From Marinomonas sp. IMCC 4694 (GTDB taxonomy: Bacteria > Pseudomonadota > Gammaproteobacteria > Pseudomonadales > Marinomonadaceae): a DNA stretch of 64,000 nt. Below, in pieces: positions 43,054-52,562 of this stretch. The position numbers and the translations under genes are program-made. The stretch lies in contig NZ_VSRV01000001.1 of NCBI RefSeq assembly GCF_008122525.1, positions 992,001 through 1,056,000 of the forward strand, given 5' to 3'. Below the pieces are notes generated by a model. That model worked only from the letters and a program-made list of their open reading frames with translations, searched no databases and was not told where the DNA came from. The stretch's first letter is position 1. The number at the start of each line of letters is the position of its first letter.

Positions 43054-44272
43054 AGAGACCTTTGCACGAATAATCCCCTTCGATCCTATGAGATAATAAC
43101 CAAAAGCAAAGAAGAGCAATCAAAAAATGGCGTGGAAAGAGTTAAAACAACAGAGCTTTGCCGATGCGCTGCAAGCATCGAATCGGTTTATTGAAGAATT
43201 TGACGAGATTCATGACTTGTTGAATTGGTCCTGCATTGAGCGATTATTCTGTGACATTCACAACCGTACAAAAGGTGAACGCGCTTGGCCTCCGTTGATG
43301 ATGTTTAAAGCTTTGTTATTGCAATCATGGCACAACCTAAGTGACCCAGCGCTGGAAAAAGCACTGGCTCGCGACTTATTATTTCGCCGGTTTGTCGGTG
43401 TCGGCCTAGATCAAGGCGTTCCCGACCACAGTACAATTTGGCGTTTCCGTAATCTGCTAGAGAAAAACGGATTACTAGACGCAGCGATGACCGAGATCAA
43501 TGCCCAGTTAGCCGAACAAAGTCTGATCATCAAACAAGGTGAGATAAGCATCATAGATGCCAGCGTGATAGAAGCGAAGAATGCTCGTCCTCGTAAGAAT
43601 GCTGAGGGTAAAAACACGCAAGACCCAGAAGCAGGCTATAGCGTTAAGCAAAGCAGCGATGGAAAACGTAAAACCACCTATGGTTTTAAGGCCCATACAA
43701 ATGTGGATGAGGATGGTTTTGTCAAAGAAGTCATGCTCACGGCAGGCAATGTTCACGATTCGATTCCATTTGAATCGATACTCACTGGTCATGAGCGGGA
43801 AGTGTATGCAGACAGTGCGTACAAAAGTGCCCAGCACAGCAGGTTATTGAAGCAAAAAAAGGTCAAAGAATGCATTATCCATCGAGCTTATCGTAATAGA
43901 CCTCTTAACGAGGATCAAGAAAAGCAAAACCGTTATTTTTCCAGTATTCGTTCCCGTGTAGAGCATGTCTTTGGGATAATGAAATTGCACTATGGGTTAG
44001 GTAAAGCGCGTTATCTAGGACGGGCTCGCAATCAGGCTAGGGTGAGTTTAATTTGTATGGCTTACAACCTAAAACGGGCGTTTCGTATCCAACGAGAATG
44101 CTGAGATAGCAAGTAAAGTCCGTCCAAGTGGACTATGTGGGCATTTTTATGAGTTAAAGAGCACTGATTTTTAACGATGTTGACCGTTTTCTATAAAGAC
44201 GTTGATTGAATTTTTTATAAAAGACCTTTGGCAAGCAATATGGCTAGATCGACTGCTCATGCAAAGGTCTCT
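43054..44272 (+). mobile_element. IS5-family element inserted in the tandem repeat
   Basis: Terminal repeats AGAGACCTTTGCA (from 43054) and TGCAAAGGTCTCT (to 44272) are perfect reverses over 13 bp. A 3-bp AAT duplication flanks the element. It carries one full-length transposase gene. The tandem repeat resumes in phase on the right side. Confidence 0.9.
43127..44104 (+). CDS. IS5-family transposase
   Basis: A 325-residue DDE transposase. It has DUF772-type N-terminus (CIERLFCDIHNRTKGERAWP, LMMFKALLLQSWHNLSDP), PDHSTIWRFRNLL, first Asp region ISIIDASVIEAK, YGFKAHTNVDEDGFV, second Asp YADSAYKS and Glu in SIRSRVEHVFGIMK. Intact, with terminal repeats on both sides. Confidence 0.95.
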   Translation: MAWKELKQQSFADALQASNRFIEEFDEIHDLLNWSCIERLFCDIHNRTKGERAWPPLMMFKALLLQSWHNLSDPALEKALARDLLFRRFVGVGLDQGVPDHSTIWRFRNLLEKNGLLDAAMTEINAQLAEQSLIIKQGEISIIDASVIEAKNARPRKNAEGKNTQDPEAGYSVKQSSDGKRKTTYGFKAHTNVDEDGFVKEVMLTAGNVHDSIPFESILTGHEREVYADSAYKSAQHSRLLKQKKVKECIIHRAYRNRPLNEDQEKQNRYFSSIRSRVEHVFGIMKLHYGLGKARYLGRARNQARVSLICMAYNLKRAFRIQREC

Positions 44273-44312
44273 AATATAAACTAATATAAACTAATATAAA
44301 CTAATATAAACT
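44273..44312. repeat. 10-bp tandem repeat, right part
   Basis: Four more AATATAAACT units and then a decayed AATTTAAACCT. It is the continuation of the array at 43011-43053, split by the IS5-family element. Confidence 0.85.
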
Positions 44313-44431
44313 AATTTAAACCTAAGTTCACCCTAAGTTCACCCCAAAAAAATCGACCCACCAAAGGAAGATGTGAACAAGCCTTCACCATGAGACAATT
44401 CATTTTTAACCTTCGAGTCTCACCATCACCG

Positions 44432-44710
44432 TGTCACATCAACTCATTTTTGGCGATAGCGAATCCAACAACAAACGTCGTAAAACACGCAAAGAGATTT
44501 TCTTGACTCGAATGGATAACTTGATGCCCGTGGGATCAGCTTGAAGCGGTTATTGAACCTTTCTATCCAAAAGCTGGGTAGGGAAGAAGACCATACCCTC
44601 TGTCTACGATGTTTCGCATTCACTGCATGCCGCATTGTTACAACATGAGCGATCCTGCTATGAAAGACGCGCTTTATGAAATCACGTTCATGCATTTGTT
44701 TGCTGGCAAA
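44432..44710 (+). pseudogene. Remnant of a second IS5-type transposase
   Basis: Across at least two frameshifts or substitutions one can read [20 protein letters not shown], then [49 protein letters not shown]. This is the N-terminus of IS5-subgroup transposases. It stops at LFAG, where the decayed IS66 begins, so the IS66 probably inserted into it. Confidence 0.75.
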
Positions 44711-44787
44711 CGTCGGTTACACCTCACATAGTATTATCTACCAAAAACCATAAAGTCTTTTATTCTTTAAATTGGGATAAAAGACTC

Positions 44788-45130
44788 ATGTTACGGCTTC
44801 CGCTCAACTTAATGTAACCCTCATTTGTGGGCCAACCGATATGCATAAAGTCATTGATGTGCTGTGCAATATTGTAGCGTACTATCTGGAAAAAGAGCTT
44901 TGTAGTGACCATATTTTCGTCTTTTGTGGACGAGAGCGCGATAAAGTCAAAATTTTATATTGGGCGTCGAATGGTTTTTGGTTGCATTATAAGCGCCTTG
45001 AAAAAGGGCATTTTCAGTTGTCAGGTATTGATGATGAACAACTGTCTATTCAAGTCTCACCCGTCAGTTAAATTGGTTGTTGGATGGTCTTTCGCTCAAT
45101 GTAGAAGACGCCCATCCGCATCTAACCTAT
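44788..45130 (+). pseudogene. tnpB: Decayed IS66 tnpB
   Basis: Homologous to the tnpB at 34446 (LICGPTDMHKVIDVLCNIV, FVFCGRERDKVKILYW, GFWLHYKRLEKGHFQL). There is a base loss just after the ATG and another near 45065 (VSPVS then stop instead of VSSRQLNWLLDG). The upstream hairpin AGTCTTTTA/TAAAAGACT is kept at 44754-44786. Confidence 0.85.
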
Positions 45131-45293
45131 GGAGACAGTTTGGTAAAGGCTCTGAAGTGTCCCTAAGTCAAGGCGATCTGTTTGATGAGTCAGACGGTGA
45201 CTCTCAAGAAGACAACGTCTATGTTGAAGCAGATAGCCAAACGGTTTTCTATACGCGCACCAAATCCTTCGTTATTGGTCGTAAAAACTGGTT

Positions 45294-47118
45294 GTGTGTG
45301 TCACGAAGGAGACATTATGAAGTAGAACTGATTACAGCATGATGAATCCATGCTCTAAGTTGGATGGAGGAAGGCCCTCCGGTCAGGGCGTTCAGGCGCA
45401 CTGATCAAACTACCTGATGCTGCTGTTGATTAAGATCTTCGGTAGTGAGCGACTCAGGAAAAGGCGGAGATACTACCGTCATGTGAGTCTGGAAGAGTCG
45501 AACGAAAGTGAACTGTTCGAAGAAGCATCGAAATCTTAGGTGATGTCAAAAAGGGGTTGTACAGCCACCCCCTGATAAGTGTAGTGGATACCTGATTACT
45601 GACTACGCGGCATACGGTGTTAAGGCAGCGAGACTTCCAGACAGGCCAGTTTAGGGAACGTGAGAACCTACTGCTAGCACGTATCGTGCAGTAGGGACGG
45701 ACAGACTCGTAGTAGTGTCGAAGGCGCTGTAATGGTGCTGGAGCGAAGGGGTCTGGGTCGCCAAATTGGTTAGAACACAACTTTTTTTTAAGAGGATGAC
45801 GTTTTAATGCAAGGCAAAGCATTTGAGATTCCCAAGTCTCTCGTGTGGCAATCGTATAAATCGGTTAAACGCAATAAAGGTGCGCCGGGTTACGATGGCC
45901 AAACAATGACGCAATTTGATCACAACAGAGACCGTAATCTTTACAAGATATGGAACCGATTGTGTTCTGGCAGTTACCTACCGCCACCCGTTCGTGAAAA
46001 GCGAATTCCGAAAGCGGATGGTTCAGACAGAATACTGGGTATTCCAACAGTCAGTGATCGTATCGCGCAAGGGGCAGTCAAGATTTATTTGGAAGCGCGA
46101 CTGGATACGCTATTTCATAATAGCTCATTTGGTTATCGTCCCAATCGATCAGCTCATATGGCGTTAGCGCAATGTGAGCGTCACTGCCGCCTCAAAAGCT
46201 GGGTATTAGAGGTAGATATTAAGGCCTTCTTTGACCACGTTAGTCATGATCTGGTGGTGAAAGCGTTAGAGCACCACGATATGCCTCGCTGGGTAATATT
46301 GTACTGTCGTAGGTGGATGGAAGCCCCCATGGCAGATCCAAACAAGGCTGGTACCTTAACTCTGAGATCACGTGGTACACCGCAAGGTGGCGTTATCTCA
46401 CCCTTGTTAGCGAACCTATTTCTTCACTATGCCTTTGATCGATGGATGGACAAACAGTGGCGTTATGTACCGTTTGAACGGTACGCAGACGACATTGTAT
46501 GTCACTGCAGTCGAATGTCAGAGGCGGTGAAGCTAAAAGAAGCGATCCAACGACGAATGGAAGAAGTGGGATTGAGTATTAATGAGGCCAAATCGAATGT
46601 GGTCTACATAGATACGTTTCCACGCCATAATGTAAAGAAAGTTTTCACATTCCTAGGTTATGACTTTAAGGTCAGAACGCTTAGGCGAAAAGATGGTTGT
46701 CTGTTCAGAAAATGCGCGGCGGGTGCCTCAATGATCGCTATGAAACGAATCACTAAAACGATAACGTCATGGCGAATACATCGATCATCTGGAGCGACAC
46801 TGAAAGAACTTGCACAGAGGTACAATGCCTCGTTAAGAGGATGGATACACTACTATGGCAAGTTTTGGTACCGACACTTCAGTTATCGTATCTGGTCTGT
46901 TTTTCAATCAAGATTGATTAAATGGGCAAGATGCAAGCTGAAAACAGGTACGCGAGAAGCGGAGCGCAAGCTTGATCAAGTACGTAAAAGAATGCCGACG
47001 CTGTTTGCTCATTGGGAATTACTTCGTGCATCAAATGTGCAACCAAGAGCCGTATGACGGGAGACTGTCACGTACGGTTCTGTGAGCAGCTTGGGGGCAA
47101 AATTCCCCCTTGCTGACT
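45294..47118 (+). mobile_element. Group II intron
   Basis: The 5' end has the GTGTG consensus at 45294 (alternative 45296). Domain V is clear at 47048-47081: GAGCCGTATGACGGGAG, a GACTGTC segment and ACGTACGGTTC, a 34-nt hairpin with the catalytic AGC-type base. Domain VI with GGGGGCAAAATTCCCCC follows, and the 3' end is TGCTGAC at about 47118. The maturase gene lies in domain IV and its stop falls in domain V. It interrupts the dead tnpC, on the sense strand. Confidence 0.85.
45807..47057 (+). CDS. ltrA: Group II intron reverse transcriptase/maturase
   Basis: A 416-residue protein. RT blocks are RNKGAPGYDGQTM, RILGIPTVSDRIAQGAVK, FGYRPNRSAHMAL, VLEVDIKAFFDHVSH, GTPQGGVISPLLANL, the catalytic FERYADDIVCHC and VFTFLGYDF. 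The C-terminal maturase (GIIM) domain has LKELAQRYNASLRGWIHYYG. No HNH endonuclease domain follows. GAGGA lies upstream of the ATG. Intact, so the intron may still splice and move. Confidence 0.95.
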   Translation: MQGKAFEIPKSLVWQSYKSVKRNKGAPGYDGQTMTQFDHNRDRNLYKIWNRLCSGSYLPPPVREKRIPKADGSDRILGIPTVSDRIAQGAVKIYLEARLDTLFHNSSFGYRPNRSAHMALAQCERHCRLKSWVLEVDIKAFFDHVSHDLVVKALEHHDMPRWVILYCRRWMEAPMADPNKAGTLTLRSRGTPQGGVISPLLANLFLHYAFDRWMDKQWRYVPFERYADDIVCHCSRMSEAVKLKEAIQRRMEEVGLSINEAKSNVVYIDTFPRHNVKKVFTFLGYDFKVRTLRRKDGCLFRKCAAGASMIAMKRITKTITSWRIHRSSGATLKELAQRYNASLRGWIHYYGKFWYRHFSYRIWSVFQSRLIKWARCKLKTGTREAERKLDQVRKRMPTLFAHWELLRASNVQPRAV

Positions 47119-47391
47119 CGACTTGCCAATACCGGTAACGGAGCCAAATCGAGCGCCATACTTTACAGTGTGATCGAGACCGCCAAAGCAAATGGCCTCA
47201 TCCCTTATGATTATCTAGTGACACTCTTCGATGCGCTTCCAAAACGACAGACCAACGAAAGCCTTGATGGCCTGCTGCCATGGAACATCAAACGCATCTA
47301 GGTGGTGATGGCCGGACTTTTACGCTTTAAAACAGTTATTATAAAAAGTCTCAAAATACGCCATGTCCGTTTTATTGGCGGCATTCAAAGC

Positions 47392-47423
47392 AAAAAATCT
47401 CGACCTAGGTCGAGATTTTTTTT
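47392..47423. terminator. Bidirectional terminator between IS66 remnant and ygiQ
   Basis: AAATCTCGACCTAGGTCGAGATTT is a perfect palindrome with A6 on the left and T8 on the right, so it can stop transcription on either strand. It lies 37 bp after ygiQ and just beyond the IS66 remnant, marking the edge of the accessory island. Confidence 0.88.
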
Positions 47424-47459
47424 GTCACTTTCCGATGGCTTTATGTCATGGAGCGTTAT

Positions 47460-49730
47460 TTATTGCTGACGGGACTTCACTTTTGTTTTACGACGTTTCG
47501 TCGGTGTTGCTTGCTCAACGCCAGAGGTACGGCTGCCTGGGGGGTTGCCTGAATGATGATTCTTACGCTGGGCTTTTTCAGCCGCGACGTTCTTCTCCAT
47601 TGTTGGGCGGTTTGAGGTGTGAGATGCGCCGATAGCTTGGCCTGGTTTGGCTTTTTGTGGGCGTTGGCGTACTTGTCGGTCTTTTTCTTCGGCCGGTACA
47701 AGCTTGTTTTCCCCATGACCTATCAGATCGGTTCGCCCCATTTTAATTAAGGTGTTGCGAAGGTCTTGCCAATTTCTTGGATCATGGTAGCGCAAAAAGC
47801 CTTTTTGAACCGTGCGTTGTTTGGCGTCTTTTGGCGTATAAACGTCTTCACTTTTATAGGTAACGGGTTTAAGTGGGTTTTTCCCTGAGTGATACATGGC
47901 GGTGGCCAGTGACATGGGCGAAGGATAAAAGGTTTGTACTTGGTCTGGCTTGAAATCGTTGGTTTTTAACCAAACAGCCAAATTCAGCATGTCTTCGTCT
48001 GAGCTGCCTGGATGAGCCGCGATAAAGTATGGGATCAAATGTTGCTTTTTGCCCGCTTCTTTTGAGTATTTATCAAACATGCGTTTGAAGCGGTCATAAC
48101 TGCCCATCCCCGGCTTCATCATTTTTGACAAGGTGTCTTTTTCGGAATGCTCTGGGGCAATTTTCAATAAGCCACCAACGTGATGCGTTACCAGTTCACG
48201 CACGTATTCTGGGTCTTCTACCGCCAAGTCATAACGCAATCCGGAGGCAATCGACACGGTATGGATGCCTTCCACTGCACGGGTTTTACGGTACAGTTCG
48301 GTTGTCGGGCTGTGGTCTGTATTTAAGTTTGAGCAGATAGTCGGGTACACACAAGATAATTTGCGGCACGAGGCTTGAACTTCGTCATCGTTACAATTCA
48401 ACGTGTACATGTTCGAGGTAGGGCCGCCCAGATCGGAAATGTGACCGGTGAAGCCGGGCACCTTGACCTTGATGTCTTCAATTTCTTTTAAAATAGATTC
48501 GTGTGAGCGCGACTGAATGACTCGGCCTTCGTGTTCGGTGATCGAACAGAAAGTACAACCACCAAAGCAACCGCGCATAATATTGATCGAGGTTTTGATC
48601 ATGTCATACGCCGGAATGCGGGCTTTCTTGTATTTCGGATGGGGCACGCGTGCGTAAGGTAAATCAAACACGCCATCCATTTCTGGTGTTTCCAATGGAA
48701 TCGGTGGCGGGTTGACCCAAATTTCTTTTTTGCCGTGTTTTTGGATCAAGGCGCGTGCGTTGTGTGGGTTAGACTCAAGGTGCAAAATACGCGACGTATG
48801 GGCGTACAGCACAGGGTCTTTGGATACTTTCTCAAAGGAGGGTAAGCGAACGTAGGTTTTTTCAGGATCGAGTTTTTCGCCCCGACGCAACGGGGCTGGA
48901 ATAACACGAATCGGCATCACGTCCGAATCTTCCTCGTCTTTGGTTTGGCATTTGCCTTCAGGGATGTATTCGTATGGGCTGTAAATTTGATCGACTTTGC
49001 CAGGCCAATCGACCCGTGTTGAGTCTATTTCGGTAAAGCCGCCCGGTGGCGCGTTACGCACAATCGTGGTGCCGCGGATGTTGGTTAATTCGTCAAGGGT
49101 TTTGCCCATCGCCATTTGATGAGTGACTTCTAACATGGCGCGTTCCGCGTTGCCGTAAAGCAAGATGTCGGCTGTAGAATCGATCAACACAGAGCGGCGA
49201 ACTTCGTTACTCCAGTAATCGTATTGAGCAATACGACGCAAGCTGGCTTCAATGCCGCCTATCATTACGGGCACATCTTGAAAGGCTTCCTTACAGCGTT
49301 GAGAATACACAATCACGGCGCGATCAGGACGTTTTCCGCCGATACCATAAGGTGTGTAAGCGTCGTCGTTACGGACTTTTAAATCCGCGGTATAGCGGTT
49401 AATTAAGGAATCCATGTTGCCCGCTGTTACACCAAAGTACAGATTGGGGCGACCAAGACGCATGAAATCGTCCGTGTTTCGCCAATCAGGCTGATCAATA
49501 ATGCCGACCCTATAGCCTTTGGATTCCAAGAGTCGTCCTAACACGGCCATGCCAAAACTGGGGTGATCCACATAGGCGTCTCCCGATACAATGATCACAT
49601 CGCAGCTGTCCCAGCCTAAAATATCCATTTCTTCTCGTGTGGTAGGCAGGAAAGGCGAAACGCCGTAACACTCAGCCCAATATAATGGGTAAGAAAAGAG
49701 TTCTTTGGCGGTTTTATGTCGTTTGATCAT
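47460..49730 (-). CDS. ygiQ: YgiQ family radical SAM protein (UPF0313)
   Basis: A 756-residue radical-SAM enzyme of unknown reaction. The cluster motif is in [17 protein letters not shown] (CxxxCxxC). The N-terminal B12-binding-like domain has [19 protein letters not shown], and the C-terminus is a basic Lys/Arg/Gln-rich tail. [14 protein letters not shown] and [16 protein letters not shown] are family marks. Length is normal for YgiQ. Confidence 0.93.
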   Translation of the reverse strand: MIKRHKTAKELFSYPLYWAECYGVSPFLPTTREEMDILGWDSCDVIIVSGDAYVDHPSFGMAVLGRLLESKGYRVGIIDQPDWRNTDDFMRLGRPNLYFGVTAGNMDSLINRYTADLKVRNDDAYTPYGIGGKRPDRAVIVYSQRCKEAFQDVPVMIGGIEASLRRIAQYDYWSNEVRRSVLIDSTADILLYGNAERAMLEVTHQMAMGKTLDELTNIRGTTIVRNAPPGGFTEIDSTRVDWPGKVDQIYSPYEYIPEGKCQTKDEEDSDVMPIRVIPAPLRRGEKLDPEKTYVRLPSFEKVSKDPVLYAHTSRILHLESNPHNARALIQKHGKKEIWVNPPPIPLETPEMDGVFDLPYARVPHPKYKKARIPAYDMIKTSINIMRGCFGGCTFCSITEHEGRVIQSRSHESILKEIEDIKVKVPGFTGHISDLGGPTSNMYTLNCNDDEVQASCRKLSCVYPTICSNLNTDHSPTTELYRKTRAVEGIHTVSIASGLRYDLAVEDPEYVRELVTHHVGGLLKIAPEHSEKDTLSKMMKPGMGSYDRFKRMFDKYSKEAGKKQHLIPYFIAAHPGSSDEDMLNLAVWLKTNDFKPDQVQTFYPSPMSLATAMYHSGKNPLKPVTYKSEDVYTPKDAKQRTVQKGFLRYHDPRNWQDLRNTLIKMGRTDLIGHGENKLVPAEEKDRQVRQRPQKAKPGQAIGASHTSNRPTMEKNVAAEKAQRKNHHSGNPPGSRTSGVEQATPTKRRKTKVKSRQQ

Positions 49731-49915
49731 TATTTGCTCTTGGTATCGGGCGTGATAGAAAAATCGGTCAAAATTTGTGCCGCATTATCCCAGATAATAG
49801 CGAAGGTAAATACCCCCAGCCACATTGAGTCGGCTTTAATTCGCGGTAAATGTTAGTGTTGAGCTGGCGTTTATTTGGCTATGATTCTTTCATCACTTTT
49901 TAATAAGGAACGCCC

Positions 49916-50092
49916 ATGTCTTTAGATACTGCGCCAGATCACATAAAACTGGCCGTTGACCTGATAGAAATGCTTGAAGAGCATAATATTGCACCAGACG
50001 TTGCGGTCGATGCACTGACGATTGTGCTCAAAGACTTTCAATACAAACGTCAACAGCAGACTCGAACCATAGACCCTCAAACAACAGAATAG
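49916..50092 (+). CDS. YbaM-like small protein (DUF2496)
   Basis: A 58-residue protein, MSLDTAPDHIKLAVDLIEML then EEHNIAPDVAVDALTIVLKDF. It matches the layout and wording of E. coli YbaM (MSLENAPDDVKLAVDLI...), a short cytoplasmic protein of unknown role. AAGGA lies 6 bp before the ATG. It is often missed because of its size. Confidence 0.85.
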   Translation: MSLDTAPDHIKLAVDLIEMLEEHNIAPDVAVDALTIVLKDFQYKRQQQTRTIDPQTTE

Positions 50093-50205
50093 TTTCTGGT
50101 TTTGCTTTTTTGTACTTTGCCTTTACAGACGCCTTCGAGGTTATAATAGGTGTTTTTTATGGCGGTTTTTTTCCGCCTGTTATTCTGCTAAAAAGAGTCC
50201 TCATT

Positions 50206-51447
50206 GTGCACACACTTGACCAACTAAACCGCGGCGAATTAAAGGGTATTGTTCGCTTACAACTGTCTGAGAATCTGACGGCCTTCCCTGAAGCGATTTA
50301 CGACCTTGCTGATACGCTGGAAATTTTGGACTTATCCCATAATGCCCTAAGCCATTTGCCCGAGGATTTGCCGCGCTTGAAAAAGCTGCGCATTGTTTTC
50401 TGTTCTAATAATCGCTTTACTGAGTTGCCTGCCGTGTTAGGACGGTGCGAGCACCTAGAAATGATCGGTTTTAAAAGCAACCACATCACACGAGTCACAT
50501 CGTCGTCGTTACCGTCACAGACTCGCTGGTTAATTCTTACGGACAATCACATTACGGATTTGCCCGATGATATGGGCAGGTTGACTCAGTTGCAAAAGCT
50601 GGCGTTAGCGGGGAATCGTTTGCGTCGACTCCCTGATTCCATGGCGGCGTGCCGTAAACTGGAGTTGATTCGTTTGTCTGCCAATCAGTTGGACGCTTTT
50701 CCAGACGTGTTGTTGGCGCTACCGCGGTTGGCGTGGCTCGCCTTTTCGGGCAACCCTTTTTGTGCTGCGCGCGACCCACATAACGAGTTCAAAACCGTGG
50801 CGTTTGCAGATTTATCCTTGCATCAAGTATTGGGGCAGGGCGCTTCTGGGGTGATTTCCCTTGCGACTTGGCAGCGCAATCCTTTTGGCTTTGATGACAA
50901 GGTCGCGGTGAAAGTCTTCAAAGGGCAAGTCACCAGTGATGGCTTTCCGGAAGACGAACTAGACGCTTGTTTGGCGGTAGGCTATCACGAAAATCTTGTC
51001 ACCCCGTTGGCAAAAGTCGCCGAAGCCGAGTGCTCTGCGTTGGTGATGGGGTTGATCCCTCCTCATTATTCTAATTTAGGTTTGCCACCCAGTTTGGTGT
51101 CTTGTACGCGGGATACTTTCGATGAGGGTCAGGTTTTGTCGATCGACACCATCGCTCGGATTGTTGGTCAGCTTGAAAATCTTGTGGCGCATTTTTGTCA
51201 GCAGAAAGTCAGCCATGGGGATTTGTACGCTCATAATACGCTCATCAGCGATGATGGGCATGTCTTGTTCGGCGATTTTGGCGCAGCCTCAAAATACGGC
51301 AACTTATCGGCCACGCAACAGCAAGGCATAGAACAGGTTGAACGTCGCGCCTTGGCTTTTTTTATCGACGATATGCTGAGCATTTGTGCAGAAAAGGACA
51401 AGCACAGTCTGGCTTATGATGCGTTAAGGGAAAAAGTTCGTATGTAA
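50206..51447 (+). CDS. Leucine-rich-repeat protein kinase
   Basis: About 413 residues. The N-terminal half holds about seven leucine-rich repeats (LEILDLSHNALSHLPEDL, LQKLALAGNRLRRLPDSM, LELIRLSANQLDAFPDVL). The C-terminal half is a eukaryotic-type kinase fold: glycine loop LGQGASGVISLA, VAVKVF lysine, catalytic VSHGDLYAHNTLI (HGD in place of HRD) and metal-binding FGDFGAAS. No membrane helix or signal is visible. I start at the GTG at 50206, because a TATAAT box at 50142 lies inside the longer frame. Such LRR-kinases occur in Pseudomonas relatives; targets are unknown. Confidence 0.85.
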   Translation: MHTLDQLNRGELKGIVRLQLSENLTAFPEAIYDLADTLEILDLSHNALSHLPEDLPRLKKLRIVFCSNNRFTELPAVLGRCEHLEMIGFKSNHITRVTSSSLPSQTRWLILTDNHITDLPDDMGRLTQLQKLALAGNRLRRLPDSMAACRKLELIRLSANQLDAFPDVLLALPRLAWLAFSGNPFCAARDPHNEFKTVAFADLSLHQVLGQGASGVISLATWQRNPFGFDDKVAVKVFKGQVTSDGFPEDELDACLAVGYHENLVTPLAKVAEAECSALVMGLIPPHYSNLGLPPSLVSCTRDTFDEGQVLSIDTIARIVGQLENLVAHFCQQKVSHGDLYAHNTLISDDGHVLFGDFGAASKYGNLSATQQQGIEQVERRALAFFIDDMLSICAEKDKHSLAYDALREKVRM

Positions 51448-51468
51448 AGGAAGGCTGAAGACATAAAA

Positions 51469-51510
51469 ATGCCCCGTCTGTCACTCGATTAAAATGGCAA
51501 GTCGGGGCAT
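51469..51510 (-). terminator. Terminator of ribH
   Basis: ATGCCCCG and CGGGGCAT form the outer stem. On the minus strand the stem is followed by TTTTTATG, so it terminates the ribH transcript. It may also slow plus-strand transcription of the kinase gene. Confidence 0.8.
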
Positions 51511-51520
51511 CTAGGCAGGG

Positions 51521-52009
51521 CTAAATCAAGCTTTTTGCTTTTTCAGTCAAACGTATGGTTTGATCGCAAGCGTTAGCCAATTCAATGCCTTTTTTCACAA
51601 AGTGACGGCTAAAGTATTCTTTGTGCTCGTCGTGTTCGTGGAAGTTGTGCGGTGTTAATACGGCGGTCATCACAGGCACTTCGGTTTCAAGCTGTACTTG
51701 CATTAGCGCATCGCAAATGGCTTGAGCAACGAAGTCGTGGCGGTAAATTCCGCCATCTACCACAAGGGCGGTTCCGGCGATGGCCGCGTATAAACCGCTC
51801 TTCGCCAGCAGCTTTGCTTGCAATGGGATTTCATAACCACCTGGCACAGGAATAACATCGATCAAATCTAGGCTATAACCGCGTTTGACTAATTCGGTTT
51901 TAAAACCTTCGACGCAATTCAAAACAATGTCTTCGTGCCAAGACGCGTGAAGAATGGCAATACGTTTTGTTGCTGGTGTGAATTCAATATTCGTTGAGCT
52001 CTGATTCAT
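51521..52009 (-). CDS. ribH2: 6,7-dimethyl-8-ribityllumazine synthase, type II (RibH2)
   Basis: Makes the lumazine precursor of riboflavin. The stretch GIYRHDFVAQAICDALMQVQ followed by LETEVPVMTAVLTPHNFHEH closely follows the decameric type II enzyme of Brucella and Mesorhizobium. It differs from the usual icosahedral RibH, which has GxTxHxDYI. The start MNQSSTNIEF has GAGG upstream. It is a single-gene unit under an FMN riboswitch; no other rib gene is in the window, so a second, classical ribH probably exists elsewhere. Confidence 0.9.
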   Translation of the reverse strand: MNQSSTNIEFTPATKRIAILHASWHEDIVLNCVEGFKTELVKRGYSLDLIDVIPVPGGYEIPLQAKLLAKSGLYAAIAGTALVVDGGIYRHDFVAQAICDALMQVQLETEVPVMTAVLTPHNFHEHDEHKEYFSRHFVKKGIELANACDQTIRLTEKAKSLI

Positions 52010-52140
52010 TTTGTAACCTCAAATAGCAAAGGTGAATCAGGGCGAACGGACAGGCAACTACCTCACTTATCAATGAGATACCTAAATAGACACGCACTGA
52101 AAAACAGCGAGTGGCTGAGGACTTGTCTGACGCGCTCTCT

Positions 52141-52293
<153 letters not shown>

Positions 52294-52312
52294 CGGCCTA
52301 AACCGACGAGGC

Positions 52313-52342
52313 AATATACTTGTTTTTAATAACGGCTGTCAA
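52313..52342 (-). promoter_or_regulatory. Promoter of the riboswitch-ribH2 transcript
   Basis: Minus strand: TTGACA (52337-52342), an 18-bp spacer, and TATATT (52313-52318). Transcription would begin about 12 nt before the riboswitch, the expected distance. Confidence 0.75.
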
Positions 52343-52562
52343 AGCGAGAATGTGACAAAAAGGCGCTATTCACACTTGCTGCACTTATTATGCTATCAGC
52401 CACACACTCAGATCTTGATGAGAAAAAATAGAAGAGTTTTGTTATGGCTCGCCTGAATCCCGCTCATTGCAAATCGTGCTGTTTTCATCTCGCCGAATAA
52501 ACAATCCGTGTACAATGGCGCTATTCGTGTCTTACGGCGCTTGATTAAATTGTAGAGATAGT

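Larger units (their letters stand above)
45132..47301 (+). pseudogene. tnpC: Decayed IS66 tnpC with internal deletion, split by a group II intron
   Basis: The first piece runs QFGKGSEVSLSQGDLFDES to YTRTK and then jumps to FVIGRKNWL, losing about 350 residues including most of the catalytic core. The group II intron lies after this point. The C-terminal piece resumes after the intron as LANTGNGAKSSAILYSVIE and ends LLPWNIKRI at 47301. A degenerate right terminal repeat CCGGACTTTTAC ends at 47323. Sequence differs clearly from the two intact IS66 copies, so it is an older, related element. Confidence 0.85.

Noticed and set aside
43011..44312. The tandem array as a CRISPR
   Set aside because: Units are 10 bp with no spacers between them; there are no cas genes in the window.
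47363..47635. A 90-codon plus-strand frame between the IS66 remnant and ygiQ
   Set aside because: It crosses the bidirectional terminator and is antisense to the ygiQ 3' end; no family features.
52343..52562. A cobalamin riboswitch in front of cobJ
   Set aside because: I looked for the B12-box and the usual GCCACTG core in this gap and did not find them; the operon seems to lack one here.
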